In this document: positions 1 to 8,458 of the stretch, one piece after another | Layout: every line of letters starts with the position of its first letter | Position numbering within the stretch: position 1 is the stretch's first letter | Assembly: GCA_963840545.1 (NCBI GenBank) | Contig: CAWIZE010000002.1 | Location: 1-64,000, forward strand | DNA from: JAKAWQ01 sp963840545 | Lineage (GTDB): Bacteria; Pseudomonadota; Alphaproteobacteria; Acetobacterales; Acetobacteraceae | Direction: 5' to 3' | Length of the DNA: 64,000 nucleotides | The notes under the pieces: model-generated | Seen by the model: the letters and a program-made list of their open reading frames with translations, nothing else | What the model was told of the DNA's origin: nothing | Database searches by the model: none | Program-made: the position numbers and the translations under genes

Positions 1-885
1 CCGACAAAGGGCACCGATGCTGTGGCTGATGACAAGCCAAAGCCCTGGCACCCGCCGGCCCGGAATACCCTTCATAACGAGATTGTCACGCTGAGCATGG
101 TGCTGAAGACCGCGCAGCGTCACGGGTGGCTCGAATACGTCCCCAACCTCTCTGATCCGTATAGGCGGCAAAGCAAGGTCGAACACCGCCCTTGGTTCAC
201 GCCTAACGAGTATAAGCAGCTTTATGAGGCGACCCGGAAGAATGCGGCCGATCCCAAGAAGAAGCAGTTCGCATGGCATGCCGAGCAGCTGCATGACTTC
301 GTGCTCTTCATGGCCAATACGGGCCTGCGTCCGGATGAGGTGAAGCACCTTGAATTCCGCGACGTGGAGATCGTTGATGACGAATATTCAGATGACCGCA
401 TTCTAGAAATCGAAGTGCGCGGCAAGCGCGGTGTCGGCTACTGCAAGAGCATGCCGGGCGCGGTGCTCCCCTTCGAGCGTCTGCGTGATCGCCCGCGCCC
501 GACGGGCGAGATTTCCGAAGAGGAGGCGGACGAAACGGCCCCGACTGAAAAGCCGAAGCTGACTGACAAGCTCTTCCCCAATGAATTCAAGAAAATGTTC
601 AACCGTGTTCTCACGGACAACAATCTGAAGCTTGACCGGAGCGGAAAAGCACGCACGGCCTACAGCCTGCGTCACAGCTACATATGTTTCCGCCTTCTCG
701 AAGGCGCCGATATCTATCAGGTCGCCAAAAATTGCCGCACCAGCGTCGAGATGATCGAGAAGCACTACGCGGCGCATCTCAAGGACATGATTGATACATC
801 CCTGGTTAACGTCCGCAAGAAAGCAAAGAGGCGGAAGGAGCACGGTAACAAAGCAGGTGCCTCTGATAGCGCGCCGGGTGATTAA
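1..885 (+). CDS. Tyrosine recombinase (integrase), 5' truncated by window edge
   Basis: The frame is open from base 1, so the true start lies outside the window. The C-terminal catalytic domain of a phage-type integrase is visible: the first catalytic Arg in TGLRPDE, box II as YSLRHSY (Tyr replaces the usual first His) and the nucleophilic Tyr in EKHYAAH. The segment before that Tyr has no canonical LGH, a variation seen in some integrase subfamilies. An acidic insert (EISEEEADE) sits between boxes I and II, and the tail is Lys/Arg-rich. It is the likely enzyme for integration of the island that ends at the tRNA fragment near 42.4 kb, although a link to that site is inferred, not shown. Confidence 0.88.
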   Translation, partial: PTKGTDAVADDKPKPWHPPARNTLHNEIVTLSMVLKTAQRHGWLEYVPNLSDPYRRQSKVEHRPWFTPNEYKQLYEATRKNAADPKKKQFAWHAEQLHDFVLFMANTGLRPDEVKHLEFRDVEIVDDEYSDDRILEIEVRGKRGVGYCKSMPGAVLPFERLRDRPRPTGEISEEEADETAPTEKPKLTDKLFPNEFKKMFNRVLTDNNLKLDRSGKARTAYSLRHSYICFRLLEGADIYQVAKNCRTSVEMIEKHYAAHLKDMIDTSLVNVRKKAKRRKEHGNKAGASDSAPGD

Positions 886-1325
886 CGATCTCCGCGACGG
901 TCCGACCGCCTGGATAACCACAAGTGGCCCAGGGCGCATTTGAGGACTGTCCGATCCGACAACCGTCAGTCGAGAGAAGAGAAGTTAGCTCCTAAAACTG
1001 ACAAGACAAAAAGGCTCAATCCGATTATTGAAAACGCCGAACGGCGTTTCAGAGCCGGGCCGAACGGCCAAGGCAACGGCACACTGGCGCAGCGGGACCG
1101 CTGCGCGTGCCGCACGCGAACCAAGGGTCGAAGGACTTCTTGTGTTCGCAATTGATATGACCTCTACGCTCGATTCCACATGCCGCTGTCAGCGAGCCGT
1201 TCAGCGGTTCGCTTGGGCGCGCCCCTTGCGGGCGCGCCAATCGGGATTCACCCCCGATCCCAAGGCCGAAGGGCCATCTTTGAAGAGCACTGGCAAATTG
1301 CCCTGACATCGCGCGTCGGCGCGCT
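886..1325. other. Intergenic region between integrase and hipA
   Basis: This 440-bp gap separates two genes that converge. It contains one copy of an ~80-bp repeat (1198-1277) described separately. Short open frames here overlap each other on both strands and show no ribosome site or recognisable product. I see no clear terminator. Confidence 0.5.
1198..1277 (+). repeat. 80-bp direct repeat, copy 1 (left of hipBA)
   Basis: This segment is about 90% identical to 3188-3268 in the same orientation. Both begin CGTTCAGCGG, pass through a GC-rich GGCGCGCC-type palindrome and end CCGAAGGGCCAT. The two copies bracket the hipBA module about 2 kb apart. The simplest reading is a recombination or duplication scar marking a module boundary. 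No open frame is shared convincingly by the copies. Confidence 0.75.
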
Positions 1326-2597
1326 TCACTCACCAGCGTACCAAAACCCCGGATAGACGAACGCTCCCTTGATCGTCGCGCAATCCGCCTCCGACACGCC
1401 TTCGGCGCGGGCGATATCATACCAACCCGCGGCGCTACGGTCCGCCATCTCTTTGACGATCCGGCCAGCCTCCTCGGCGTCGAGAAGAAAGCGCGCCGAT
1501 TGAGACTTGAGATTCGCCGCATTGGCGAAGCGGCCGGCGTCGCCGCAGATCATCGCCAGATCACGCCGTTCAAGGCTGACGGAGTTCGTCGGCGTCAGGT
1601 CGTAGGCCGGCGACAGCTTCCAGTCGCGATCCCAGGCGATGATCGCGTGGTTGCGCGGATGATCGTCGATGTTCGTGATCAGCGCGTTGAAGCACATGCG
1701 CCGGAACAGCTCGGCCGCGTCCTTCTTGGGCGCGGATGAGACCCGCCGCAGCTCTTCGGCCAAGGCGATGTAGGACCATTTATCCCGAGACTGGTAGGTA
1801 TCCTCGGCACGCAGCAGCGTGAGGCCGCTGACCATGCGCGCGCGGCGATAGCCGGCGCTGGTCTTCTCGCGGTCGAACCGCTTGACCAGCAGCACGTCAT
1901 GCGCGCCAACGGTTTCGATGCGGCTCTCCGGTACGGTGATGCCGCAGTGCCGCGCCAGCATCAGCATCGCCCGCTCGACGCGCGCATTATTCCAGCGATC
2001 ATCGGCGCGGCCGAATTTGGCGAGCCACAGGCCTTCGTCGTCCTCGACCACCGCTTTGGGGCGGGCGCCGCCCATCGAGGTGCCGAGCAGCATCAAATTC
2101 CTGACCTGCTCCTCCGTCGCGCCGTCCGGCAGTTCCTCGTCTTTGACGACCGCGTCGGCGAGCGTCTGAAGTTTGGCCAGAGCAAGGGTCTTGTTGAATT
2201 TGCGCAGCGGCGCCGGCGGGGTCACGCCGAGCCCGAACCCAAGCGCGCCGGCCCGGTCGTCCGGCGAGTGCAGGAGGTAGTCAATCTCTCCAAGCTGTCC
2301 GCCGACGTGCCGTTCGATCAGGCGACGACCCCAAAAGTCGGGGCCGGCGTCGCGCAGCGCTCCGAACACGCCCTTGAGGTTCGTGGTTTCAAAGGTGCCG
2401 CGGCCGAGTTTGAGTTCGACGGGATCGATATCGACGGCGTCCGCGCGCTTCAGATAGCTCTGACCGTAGACGAAGCGGCCGAGCGGCGTGCCCCGGCGAT
2501 CGACGGTCAGGACGAAGCGCCCGGCCGTTACCGGGGATATCTCCCCCGGCAGGGTGATATAAACGAAGCACTCGGTGTTCGACGCCTTAGAATTCAT
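1326..2597 (-). CDS. hipA: HipA-family serine/threonine kinase toxin
   Basis: A 423-residue HipA-like protein kinase, close to the usual length of the family (E. coli HipA is about 440). The N-terminal subdomain is followed by the glycine-rich motif SMGGARPKA (about 174-182), the lysine motif WLAKF (191-195), the catalytic loop NIDDHPRN (309-316) and the metal-binding AYDLTP (331-336). HipA toxins phosphorylate translation factors such as glutamyl-tRNA synthetase and cause growth arrest; the target here is unknown. The start codon lies 11 bp inside the upstream hipB, which suggests translational coupling. The Ser-containing autophosphorylation loop cannot be assigned with certainty from sequence alone. 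Confidence 0.92.
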   Translation of the reverse strand: MNSKASNTECFVYITLPGEISPVTAGRFVLTVDRRGTPLGRFVYGQSYLKRADAVDIDPVELKLGRGTFETTNLKGVFGALRDAGPDFWGRRLIERHVGGQLGEIDYLLHSPDDRAGALGFGLGVTPPAPLRKFNKTLALAKLQTLADAVVKDEELPDGATEEQVRNLMLLGTSMGGARPKAVVEDDEGLWLAKFGRADDRWNNARVERAMLMLARHCGITVPESRIETVGAHDVLLVKRFDREKTSAGYRRARMVSGLTLLRAEDTYQSRDKWSYIALAEELRRVSSAPKKDAAELFRRMCFNALITNIDDHPRNHAIIAWDRDWKLSPAYDLTPTNSVSLERRDLAMICGDAGRFANAANLKSQSARFLLDAEEAGRIVKEMADRSAAGWYDIARAEGVSEADCATIKGAFVYPGFWYAGE

Positions 2598-2928
2598 CGC
2601 TCAACCCCACCGGCTTGCGCGCCCGCTTCCGCTCTTTGAGCAGCGCAAGCGCCTGGCCCCGCTCGTCCCGGAGGGGATCGGCAACCTCGTCAAGCTGCCC
2701 GATCAGGTCGTAGGCCCATAGAAGCGCGGCATAGATGGCGATGCCGGTTGAGGGCTGCCCTCTTTCGGCATCTCTGACCGCGCGGACGCCGGTGCCGATC
2801 TTCTCGGCGACCTCCGCCAGGGTCAGGTTACGCCGCGTCCGGGCCGTACGCAGATCGGCGCCGAGGCGCTTCAATGCGACTTCGACGGCATGGGGGGGGG
2901 CGGCGAGAAGAGGATTGCGTTTAGCCAT
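2587..2928 (-). CDS. hipB: HipB-like XRE-family antitoxin
   Basis: A 113-residue helix-turn-helix protein. The HTH (about residues 28-65) reads RTRRNLTLAEVAEKIGTGVRAV, interrupted here for length, typical of Cro/XRE repressors. In HipBA systems HipB neutralises HipA and represses the operon. It precedes and overlaps hipA by 11 bp, the canonical antitoxin-first order. Palindromes just upstream (2957-2978 and 3006-3019) match the geometry of a HipB operator. The tail after the HTH is longer than in E. coli HipB and rich in Lys/Arg. A run of eight G on the plus strand (2891 onward) codes Pro residues near the N-terminus. Confidence 0.88.
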   Translation of the reverse strand: MAKRNPLLAAPPHAVEVALKRLGADLRTARTRRNLTLAEVAEKIGTGVRAVRDAERGQPSTGIAIYAALLWAYDLIGQLDEVADPLRDERGQALALLKERKRARKPVGLSDEF

Positions 2929-2956
2929 GGTCTATCAAGGGCACTTTATATAAGTT

Positions 2957-3019
2957 AATATGCTATAGAGAGCATATTTTACCAATCCGAGCTTGTCAAG
3001 GAAACTGCTATATAAAGCA
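2957..3019 (-). promoter_or_regulatory. hipBA promoter with two operator-like palindromes
   Basis: An AT-rich stretch upstream of hipB holds two inverted repeats of the same form, TGCT-N6-AGCA. The first, at 2959-2976, is TATGCTATAGAGAGCATA; the second, at 3006-3019, is TGCTATATAAAGCA. The first fits TATGC-N8-GCATA, the same arm length and spacing as the known E. coli HipB operator TATCC-N8-GGATA. A third, looser dyad (CTTTATATAAG-like) lies at 2944-2954. Together these look like a multi-site autoregulated promoter. Confidence 0.65.
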
Positions 3020-3554
3020 CATAAAGCCATTATAGACGCCTTCGAGAGCACTTTCGTGCTGTCGCCAGACCATCGGCGGGCCAAGGTTCGCCGCGGCGAA
3101 GATCGATTTTCAGCCGTCTTGATGCTTTGCCCTGGATCGATGTCCGAACAGCTCTCGGAGGCCCGCTGCACCTCCCGCCAAGCGCGCCGTTCAGCGGCTC
3201 GCCCAGGCGCGCCCCTCGCGGGCAGCGCCAATCGGGGTTCACCCCCGATCCCAAGGCCGAAGGGCCATCCTTCCTCACCCTGCACATGCACGCGCGTTGT
3301 GAATTCGGTTGCGTCGTCCCGTTCCCGCAGCGCCGCCGATGCCGGCGGAACAGCAGTGCCCTCTTGCCAAAGCGTTCTGATAGCGCCTGACGCCTGGCCG
3401 AAGCGTCCCGTCTCGTCGCCGCCGCGGAGAAGACCGCCGGGACTGAGTGCTCGTTTATTGGTCGCGTTTCCGGTGTTGCCCGGCTATCTCCTTACGAGCG
3501 GTTTGAATGAACCCTTCGTGCATCTTCGGCCCCTGCCATTCGCGCTCGCTTCTT
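2979..3554. other. Intergenic region upstream of hipBA and the 3699 gene
   Basis: This stretch carries the second operator, an AGCAC-TTTC-GTGCT hairpin (3047-3060) and the second copy of the 80-bp repeat (3188-3268). Open frames here do not resemble proteins I know. The rightmost part leads into the structured leader at 3555-3630. Confidence 0.5.
3188..3268 (+). repeat. 80-bp direct repeat, copy 2 (right of hipBA)
   Basis: Direct-repeat partner of 1198-1277, with a few substitutions and a one-base insertion in the GC-rich core. It lies on the far side of hipBA. The two copies could support deletion of the toxin-antitoxin module by homologous recombination, or mark its acquisition. Confidence 0.75.
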
Positions 3555-3630
3555 GCGTCAACGAAAAAATTGGCTCCCTCGCCGTCATGCAACGCTGCGC
3601 GCTGCATCCCCCAATTTTTTCGTATGACGC
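3555..3630 (+). promoter_or_regulatory. Structured leader element, copy A
   Basis: A long hairpin: GCGTCA (3555-3560) pairs with TGACGC (3625-3630), and CGAAAAAATTGG (3562-3573) pairs perfectly with CCAATTTTTTCG (3611-3622). The loop contains ATGCA/TGCAT arms. It ends in TGACGCCGCG. It is followed by CCCGAAAGGG (a hairpin with a GAAA loop) and ATGCAAAC before the ribosome site. The element ends 69 nt before the start codon at 3699. Three other copies (6996, 12385, 37614) share the fold. Confidence 0.7.
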
Positions 3631-3698
3631 CGCGACCGCTACTGGCTGATCGGAGGCATCGCCCGAAAGGGTAATGCAAACGAAAAGGAGATACGCTG

Positions 3699-3926
3699 AT
3701 GACAACGACAACCGAAACCCAGACCACGAACGCGAAACAAGTCCCTGACTTCTACATCTTCGAGAACGCGCCAGACGGAGACAAGAGCGGCAAGCCCGCA
3801 GGCGCCGTCTTCCTTCACAAGAAGGGCAAGGGCTTCACGCTTCTGATCGGCGGCAAACGCTACGCGGCCTTTCCTCCGAAAGCGAAATCCGCTCAACCCG
3901 CAGCGGCCGAGGGAGCAGGCGCGTAA
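3699..3926 (+). CDS. Small conserved island protein, function unknown
   Basis: A 75-residue protein beginning with a Thr-rich tail (MTTTTETQTT), then PDFYIFENAPDGDKSGKPAG, then a short beta-rich part (GKGFTLLIGGKRYAAFPPK). It is preceded by AAGGAG and the structured leader copy A. I recognise no domain. Its layout resembles the 72-residue protein at 37750, which has the same leader: a short tail, a GKG segment and a small predicted sheet. A role in island maintenance is a guess. It converges with the small gene at 4003 across a hairpin. Confidence 0.7.
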   Translation: MTTTTETQTTNAKQVPDFYIFENAPDGDKSGKPAGAVFLHKKGKGFTLLIGGKRYAAFPPKAKSAQPAAAEGAGA

Positions 3927-3953
3927 GCTCTTCCTTCCCCGGATCAAGAGAAC

Positions 3954-3979
3954 CCCCGATCGGCAATCGCCGGTCGGGG
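3954..3979. terminator. Hairpin between convergent genes
   Basis: CCCCGATCGGC pairs with GCCGGTCGGGG around a 4-nt loop (one G-T pair). It lies between two convergent small genes and is followed on the plus strand by a short T run after about 8 nt. It could act as a bidirectional terminator, though the T run is weak. Confidence 0.5.
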
Positions 3980-4002
3980 CGCGTCGTTTTGAAGGCCGGG
4001 GG

Positions 4003-4194
4003 TTACATCCCCGGGGGTTTGAACTTGGGCGTCGTCGCGTATGCGCGGCGGACGTTTTCGAGCGACATGCACAAAATATCGTAATCGTAGCTGCCCGGTT
4101 CTGTCCGTTCCAGTTCTTCCCTGAGCCTCGCATAAAGAGCGCTCAGTTGAAAATTGGTTTTGTTGACCAGTTCTGATGCGGTGATGAGTCTCAT
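4003..4194 (-). CDS. Small conserved helical protein, function unknown
   Basis: A 63-residue protein starting MRLITASELVNKTNFQL and ending KFKPPGM, predicted mostly helical with an Arg/Glu-rich middle (ALYARLREELERTEPG). The start at 4194 is chosen because AAGGAGAGA precedes it at good spacing; a longer frame upstream has no ribosome site and poor composition. I do not recognise the family. It lies next to the coupling-protein gene in the transfer part of the island, so a mobilization-linked role is possible but unproven. Confidence 0.65.
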   Translation of the reverse strand: MRLITASELVNKTNFQLSALYARLREELERTEPGSYDYDILCMSLENVRRAYATTPKFKPPGM

Positions 4195-4654
4195 GGTGTC
4201 TCTCCTTTTCTTCTGCCCGCACCCATTGCGGACTTCATGCAGCCGTGAAGAGCGACGGCCGCCTTGAGCTGCATCCACCATGCTTTGCATGTGCAACATG
4301 CGTGGACCGCAACGCAGAGAAGGAGCCTGGTAAGGCTTGCAGCGCCGCAAGGCGCGCCGGTGCTAACGCTGCACCATCGAAGTCCGGGATCGGGGTTTCC
4401 TGAAAAGGGGAGAGATCATGTTTGAAGGCTTCACCGCACTGATCCACACAGACCTGTCACAGCGCCATTTTCCGGGGGTTTCACGGGGCTGACGGATGCC
4501 GCGGCGTCGTTACGCCGATATCGTCGCCACTCACCCGAAGCAAGACAGACGGAGCATTGTCCCCTATAAATTTTAGCGCCGGGGAGGCGACCGCCCATCC
4601 TGTCGCGTTCTTCGGCGGCCGCCAACAGGAGGTGGCAAGTACGGAGAGGTCGCC
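4195..4654. other. Intergenic region before virD4
   Basis: This 460-bp gap separates divergent genes and should hold the promoters of both. GC-rich inverted repeats are present around 4255-4360 (for example TTGCATGTGCAACATGC-like arms near 4290). A strong ribosome site (AAAAGGGGAGAG) precedes a 24-codon frame at 4418 that I do not accept as a gene. Confidence 0.4.
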
Positions 4655-6852
4655 ATGCGCACCCGCGTTCGCTTGAGTGCCCGTCTTCCTGCGATAGCCC
4701 GCGACCGCGCGCGGCAGGTCGCCATGCGACTGCGCCTTCTGGCCTTCGCAGTCATCACCGGCATCTGGCCGGCCATCGTCCACGCTGCAACAACCCGGCA
4801 GGCCGACCCGCCGGCGTCCGCCCTGTCAACGCTGTTCGGTCTATTGGTACTGGGCATCCTTATTGCCGCGCTTGCCCTCGGCATCGCGTGGCTGTGGCAA
4901 AGAAGAGCGTGGGCCGGGCAGCCGCCAAAGACCAACAAACAAAAGCTGCAAGCTCTGATGCGGTCCCGCTTCGTCAGGGTTTCGATTGGCCTTTATGCGG
5001 CTATCGCGCTGCTCGCATTTTTCGTGAATATCGCAGCGACATGGGTGCTAGGGCTTGCCGCGCTGGCCTTCGCAATATGGTGGTGGCGGGGCACAAAGGG
5101 CCGGATCGAACGCAAACGAGGGATCAGCAATCAGGCGGCGCTGAGCCAATTCGGGGCGACGCGGGAGGACAGAAGCAAAAACATCGATCTGGCTTTCGAT
5201 AAAAGAGCGGGCGATGTGGCCTTCGACCTGAAGGAAAGGCGGACCAAGTGCCATTTCCTCCGCGCGATTTCCGCGATGAGCCCGCGCGAGCGCGAGGTCC
5301 TCAGAACGGCCTACCATTTGTACAATGCGGGACTTTTTGGCGCTGAAACAAACTTCTACCTGGTGCGCTTCGGGCTGGTTTATGCCGATGGAAAGGCCGT
5401 CATTATCGGAGACAATCCGGGCGGTTCTGACGCGCTGAAGCAGTATCAGGGGAGCAACGGTGTGGAGGCCATGACCAATCTCACCTTGAACTGGCTTCAA
5501 GGCGCGATAAAGAGAAATAACAATGATCCGGTTCTGAACAGGCTGTCCGCGCGCCTGCACGGCGACGGTGGCGACCTCGCGCCGGGCGCGCCGCTGAAAT
5601 CGGGCGCGAAAGACGCGTTTGTCGATGGAGCCCTCGTTCTCGGCCTCGACGAGAAAGCGCCCGACACATGGTGGACCTATGACGGCGAGGGTTCGCTCAT
5701 CACCGTCGCGCCGCCGGGGTCCGGCAAGACCCAGAGCCAGGTGTTTCCGAATTTGCTCATGTGGAAAGGCGCTGCCGTCGTCCTCGACGTGAAGGGCGAA
5801 ATCTACGAGCAGACGAGCAAGTGGCGACGCGAGAATGTCGGGCCGGTCTACAAGTTCAGCCCTTTGGACCCGGCAGCCAGCCACGGCTACAATCCGCTGG
5901 CGCAGGTGCGCGCCGATCCCGATTATCTCTGGGAGGACTCCCGCTTTCTCGCCGACATGATGATCGTGCCGAGCGGCGCAAAGGACCCGTTCTGGGAAGC
6001 CGCGCCCGCGACGTGCTGACCGCCGCGATTGCCCGCGTCTGTCTTGAGGAGGATGTCACCAAACGATCGATGGGGGATGTCCTCGATATCCTCCACGGCG
6101 TCGGCTGGGAGAAATTCGTCACTTACATGGAAGCGCGCGTCGATTTTCCGTCAATGACCCGCGCCGGACATTCCCTCGCAAACATGGAGCCGAAAACGCG
6201 GGACGGCGTCCTGCAATCCGCGCTCTCCAGCATGAGCGCCTGGGATGGCGAGCGCATCGCGCGCGCCACGCAAAAATCGGACTGGAGCCCGCTCGACCTG
6301 CGCGGGGGCAGGAACCCGACGATCTACATCTGCCTGAAACCGAACGAGGTGGACAGCTACATCTCCGTGCTGCGCGTCTTCATCGCGCAGCACATTCGCG
6401 CGCTGACCTCGACGACGGTCCCGGCGCATGGCGTCCATCCGATCCTGTTCGTGCTGGACGAGCTTCCGCGCCTGAAACATATGCCGCCCGTCGAGGAGGC
6501 GCTGGAAATCGGCCGCCAGTACGGCATCAAGCTCTGGCTGTTCGCACAGAGCCTCGGGCAGCTCAAAGAGGCATACCCCAACGCGGACGGCATGATCGGC
6601 GGTTGCGCCATCCGCATGTTCATGAACCCGAGCCTGCACGACGAGACCGCGCAGAAGATCTCCGACGATATCGGATTCCAGGAGAGCGTCGTTGACGGCA
6701 CCCGCGTCAAGATCGTCGAGCCCAGCGTGCTTGCCGGTCCCGACTACAAGGATTTGGTGATCGTCATGGCCGCGAACGCGCGGGCCGCGCGGCTGACAAA
6801 ATACTTTGCCTATGCGGATGAGGCATTGAAGGCGCGGATGGGCGGCATTTGA
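4655..6852 (+). pseudogene. VirD4/TraG type IV coupling protein, one-base frameshift
   Basis: A type IV coupling ATPase that would be about 732 residues. The N-terminus has hydrophobic segments (LLVLGILIAALALGIAWLW and VSIGLYAAIALLAFFV) anchoring it in the inner membrane. Walker A is PPGSGKTQS (around nt 5710) and Walker B is LFVLDELPRL (around 6450). In transfer it links the relaxase-DNA complex to the secretion channel. The reading frame breaks at about 6000-6010, where KDPFWEAA should continue RDVLTAAI: one G appears to be missing in GCGCCCGCG. The length is one base short of a multiple of three. There is no slippery motif, so this is either a true mutation or a sequence error. Start 4655 has a GGAG ribosome site. 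Confidence 0.85.
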
Positions 6853-6995
6853 TCGTCGTCTGTGACTGTTGAGAGCCTGTCGCTGCGCTCACGCCAAGCG
6901 GCAGATGTGCGGAACTTTTTCGTTGCTCACTGCATACTTCTCTCGATTGAGTTGCTTGCATCAGTCGAATGGCGAACGCTGCATCCCGCAGGCGC
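6853..6995. other. Spacer after virD4
   Basis: A short spacer leading into leader copy B. I see no gene or clear terminator in it. Confidence 0.4.
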
Positions 6996-7073
6996 GGCGT
7001 CAACAGGCTGCCCGCTCCATTCGCCCGGCTGCGCCGGGCTCCCGTGTTGCCTGTTCCCCCTGCGGGTGACGCC
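6996..7073 (+). promoter_or_regulatory. Structured leader element, copy B
   Basis: GGCGTCA (6996-7002) pairs with TGACGCC (7067-7073), and CAGGC (7004-7008) with GCCTG (7049-7053). An inner hairpin GCCCGG/CCGGGC (7023-7039) fills the loop. Unlike the other copies it has 13 extra unpaired bases between the inner and outer helix on the 3' side. It keeps the invariant TGACGCCGCG end and the later ACGCAACC. It ends 68 nt before the start at 7141. Confidence 0.6.
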
Positions 7074-7140
7074 GCGCCTTGGCAGTGTGCGGCCGGGATT
7101 TTGCGACTGACGCAACCAACTCGGTGAAAGGAGAAAAGTT

Positions 7141-7509
7141 ATGAGCAACGATAATCGGAAACCCACAACCCCCGAAGGCAAGGCATCGTCGCCGAGTTCG
7201 CACCATGTCAGGGCTCTGGAAAACAATGAAAAAGATGGAGTTTCCCCTGCGTTTCGATACAATCAAACGATGAGCGACGAGGACAAAAAAAGCCCGGAGT
7301 TTGACCGCCTCCTCACCGACGAGGAGTTGGCGCTTGTCATCAAGCGTGGGAAGGACGCCGACGAGATTCAAAGGATATCGGGTAATCCTCCGCTAGACGC
7401 TGAGGGCGTCGCCATGTTCGAGATGTTTAACCGCGAACGCTGGTCGCATGAAAAAAGGCGCGCGTACATCATGGAGTATATAAAGCGCCGTCAGGAATCC
7501 AAAAAATAG
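7141..7509 (+). CDS. Hypothetical protein, possible partner of the Fic protein
   Basis: A 122-residue hydrophilic protein. The first ~45 residues look disordered; the rest is helical and ends with NRERWSHEKRRAYIMEYIKR. It starts with AAAGGAG upstream, behind leader copy B, and lies 10 bp before fic. Position suggests an antitoxin or chaperone for Fic. However, the inhibitory motif S/T-x-x-x-E-G/N of VbhA-type Fic antitoxins is not visible anywhere in it. It may therefore act by another mechanism, or be unrelated to inhibition. Confidence 0.7.
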   Translation: MSNDNRKPTTPEGKASSPSSHHVRALENNEKDGVSPAFRYNQTMSDEDKKSPEFDRLLTDEELALVIKRGKDADEIQRISGNPPLDAEGVAMFEMFNRERWSHEKRRAYIMEYIKRRQESKK

Positions 7510-7519
7510 GGGCCGGCTC

Positions 7520-8458
7520 GTGGCCAACTGGGAAGATTATTTTTACCCGGGCAGAGACGTGCTCCGAAACAAATTTGGCATTCAGGATAAAGAAGAGCTA
7601 GCTCAAGCCGAGCTACTAGCTGGCCGACTTCGGGCTGCTGAAGGGTGCCCCACTGGCAATTTCGATTTAGAGCATCTTCAGGCTATTCACCGCCATCTGT
7701 TCCAGGACGTGTACGAATGGGCCGGCCAGGTGCGCCAGGTCGATATGTTCAAGAACGAGCCGGGCGAATACATGCCCCATGACCGCATCGAAATGGGCAT
7801 GCACGACGTTCACCGTCGCGTAGTGGAGACGAATGTTCCTGGCACCGCCGATCCGTGGGAATTCTCGGCCAAGGCGGCCGAAATTATCGGCGACACCAAT
7901 CACGCTCATCCGTTCCGGGAAGGCAATACGCGCACCCAACTTCAGTTCTTGCAGCAGCTTGGGGAGCGGGCGGGCCACGAGATCGATTTGACCAGGATCG
8001 ACAGAGACGCCTGGAATGAGGCGAAAATTCAGTCCGGTCTCGGAAACTATGGCTACATGAACGATCAAATCCGCAGCGCGATCGTTCGGACTTTGGAGAA
8101 AACGCCGCTTGCGGAAAATCCGGCATTGCAAGCCGACGCGGCCGAACGGCAGGAAGCGCCGCGAAGCCCAGAACATGCCGCCGAAAAGCCGGCGTGGGAA
8201 ACGGCAAGAGCGGCGGAGCTAAACCGTCAGGCGATTGAACGCCGGGAGCAGATGGAAGCGCAGCGGGAAGCGCTCGCTGACATTCTTGAAGGAGACCGAC
8301 GGAAGGGAAAAACGGAGGCGGAGATAGAGAATCGCCGCCGGACGGTCGAAGAGGCGTACCGCGAACGGCAAGAAAAGGTGGCGCGTGAGCAGCAAGAGAG
8401 GCTTGAGCGGCTTGAAGCGCTTTATAGGAGTGGCCAGCCTGCGGAGCGCGAAAGATAG
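7520..8458 (+). CDS. fic: Fic-domain protein with variant active site
   Basis: A 312-residue protein. The Fic fold occupies roughly residues 20-190, followed by a long charged coiled coil (about 205-312). The active-site loop is HPFREGNTR (130-138). The family consensus is HPFx(D/E)GNGR, so the catalytic His, Phe, Glu, Asn and Arg are kept but the second Gly is Thr. Fic proteins usually transfer AMP to hydroxyl groups of target proteins and act as toxins or effectors. No self-inhibitory motif is seen within the protein. The start is GTG with a weak GGGG site. The coiled coil and the location near relaxase genes recall Fic proteins of conjugative elements. Confidence 0.87.
   Translation: MANWEDYFYPGRDVLRNKFGIQDKEELAQAELLAGRLRAAEGCPTGNFDLEHLQAIHRHLFQDVYEWAGQVRQVDMFKNEPGEYMPHDRIEMGMHDVHRRVVETNVPGTADPWEFSAKAAEIIGDTNHAHPFREGNTRTQLQFLQQLGERAGHEIDLTRIDRDAWNEAKIQSGLGNYGYMNDQIRSAIVRTLEKTPLAENPALQADAAERQEAPRSPEHAAEKPAWETARAAELNRQAIERREQMEAQREALADILEGDRRKGKTEAEIENRRRTVEEAYRERQEKVAREQQERLERLEALYRSGQPAERER

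Noticed and set aside
403..939. Minus-strand frames under the integrase
   Set aside because: They mirror the integrase reading frame and have no start signals or domains.
4418..4492. A 24-codon gene with a strong ribosome site (MFEGFTALIHTDLSQ)
   Set aside because: Too short to judge, no homologue recognised, ends abruptly; it could be a leader peptide but nothing supports that.
6000..6012. Programmed frameshift in the coupling protein
   Set aside because: No slippery heptamer or stimulatory structure is apparent, and this gene family is not known to use frameshifting.
7141..7509. A VbhA-type Fic antitoxin
   Set aside because: No S/T-x-x-x-E-G/N inhibitory motif is present in the protein; only the gene position suggests the role.
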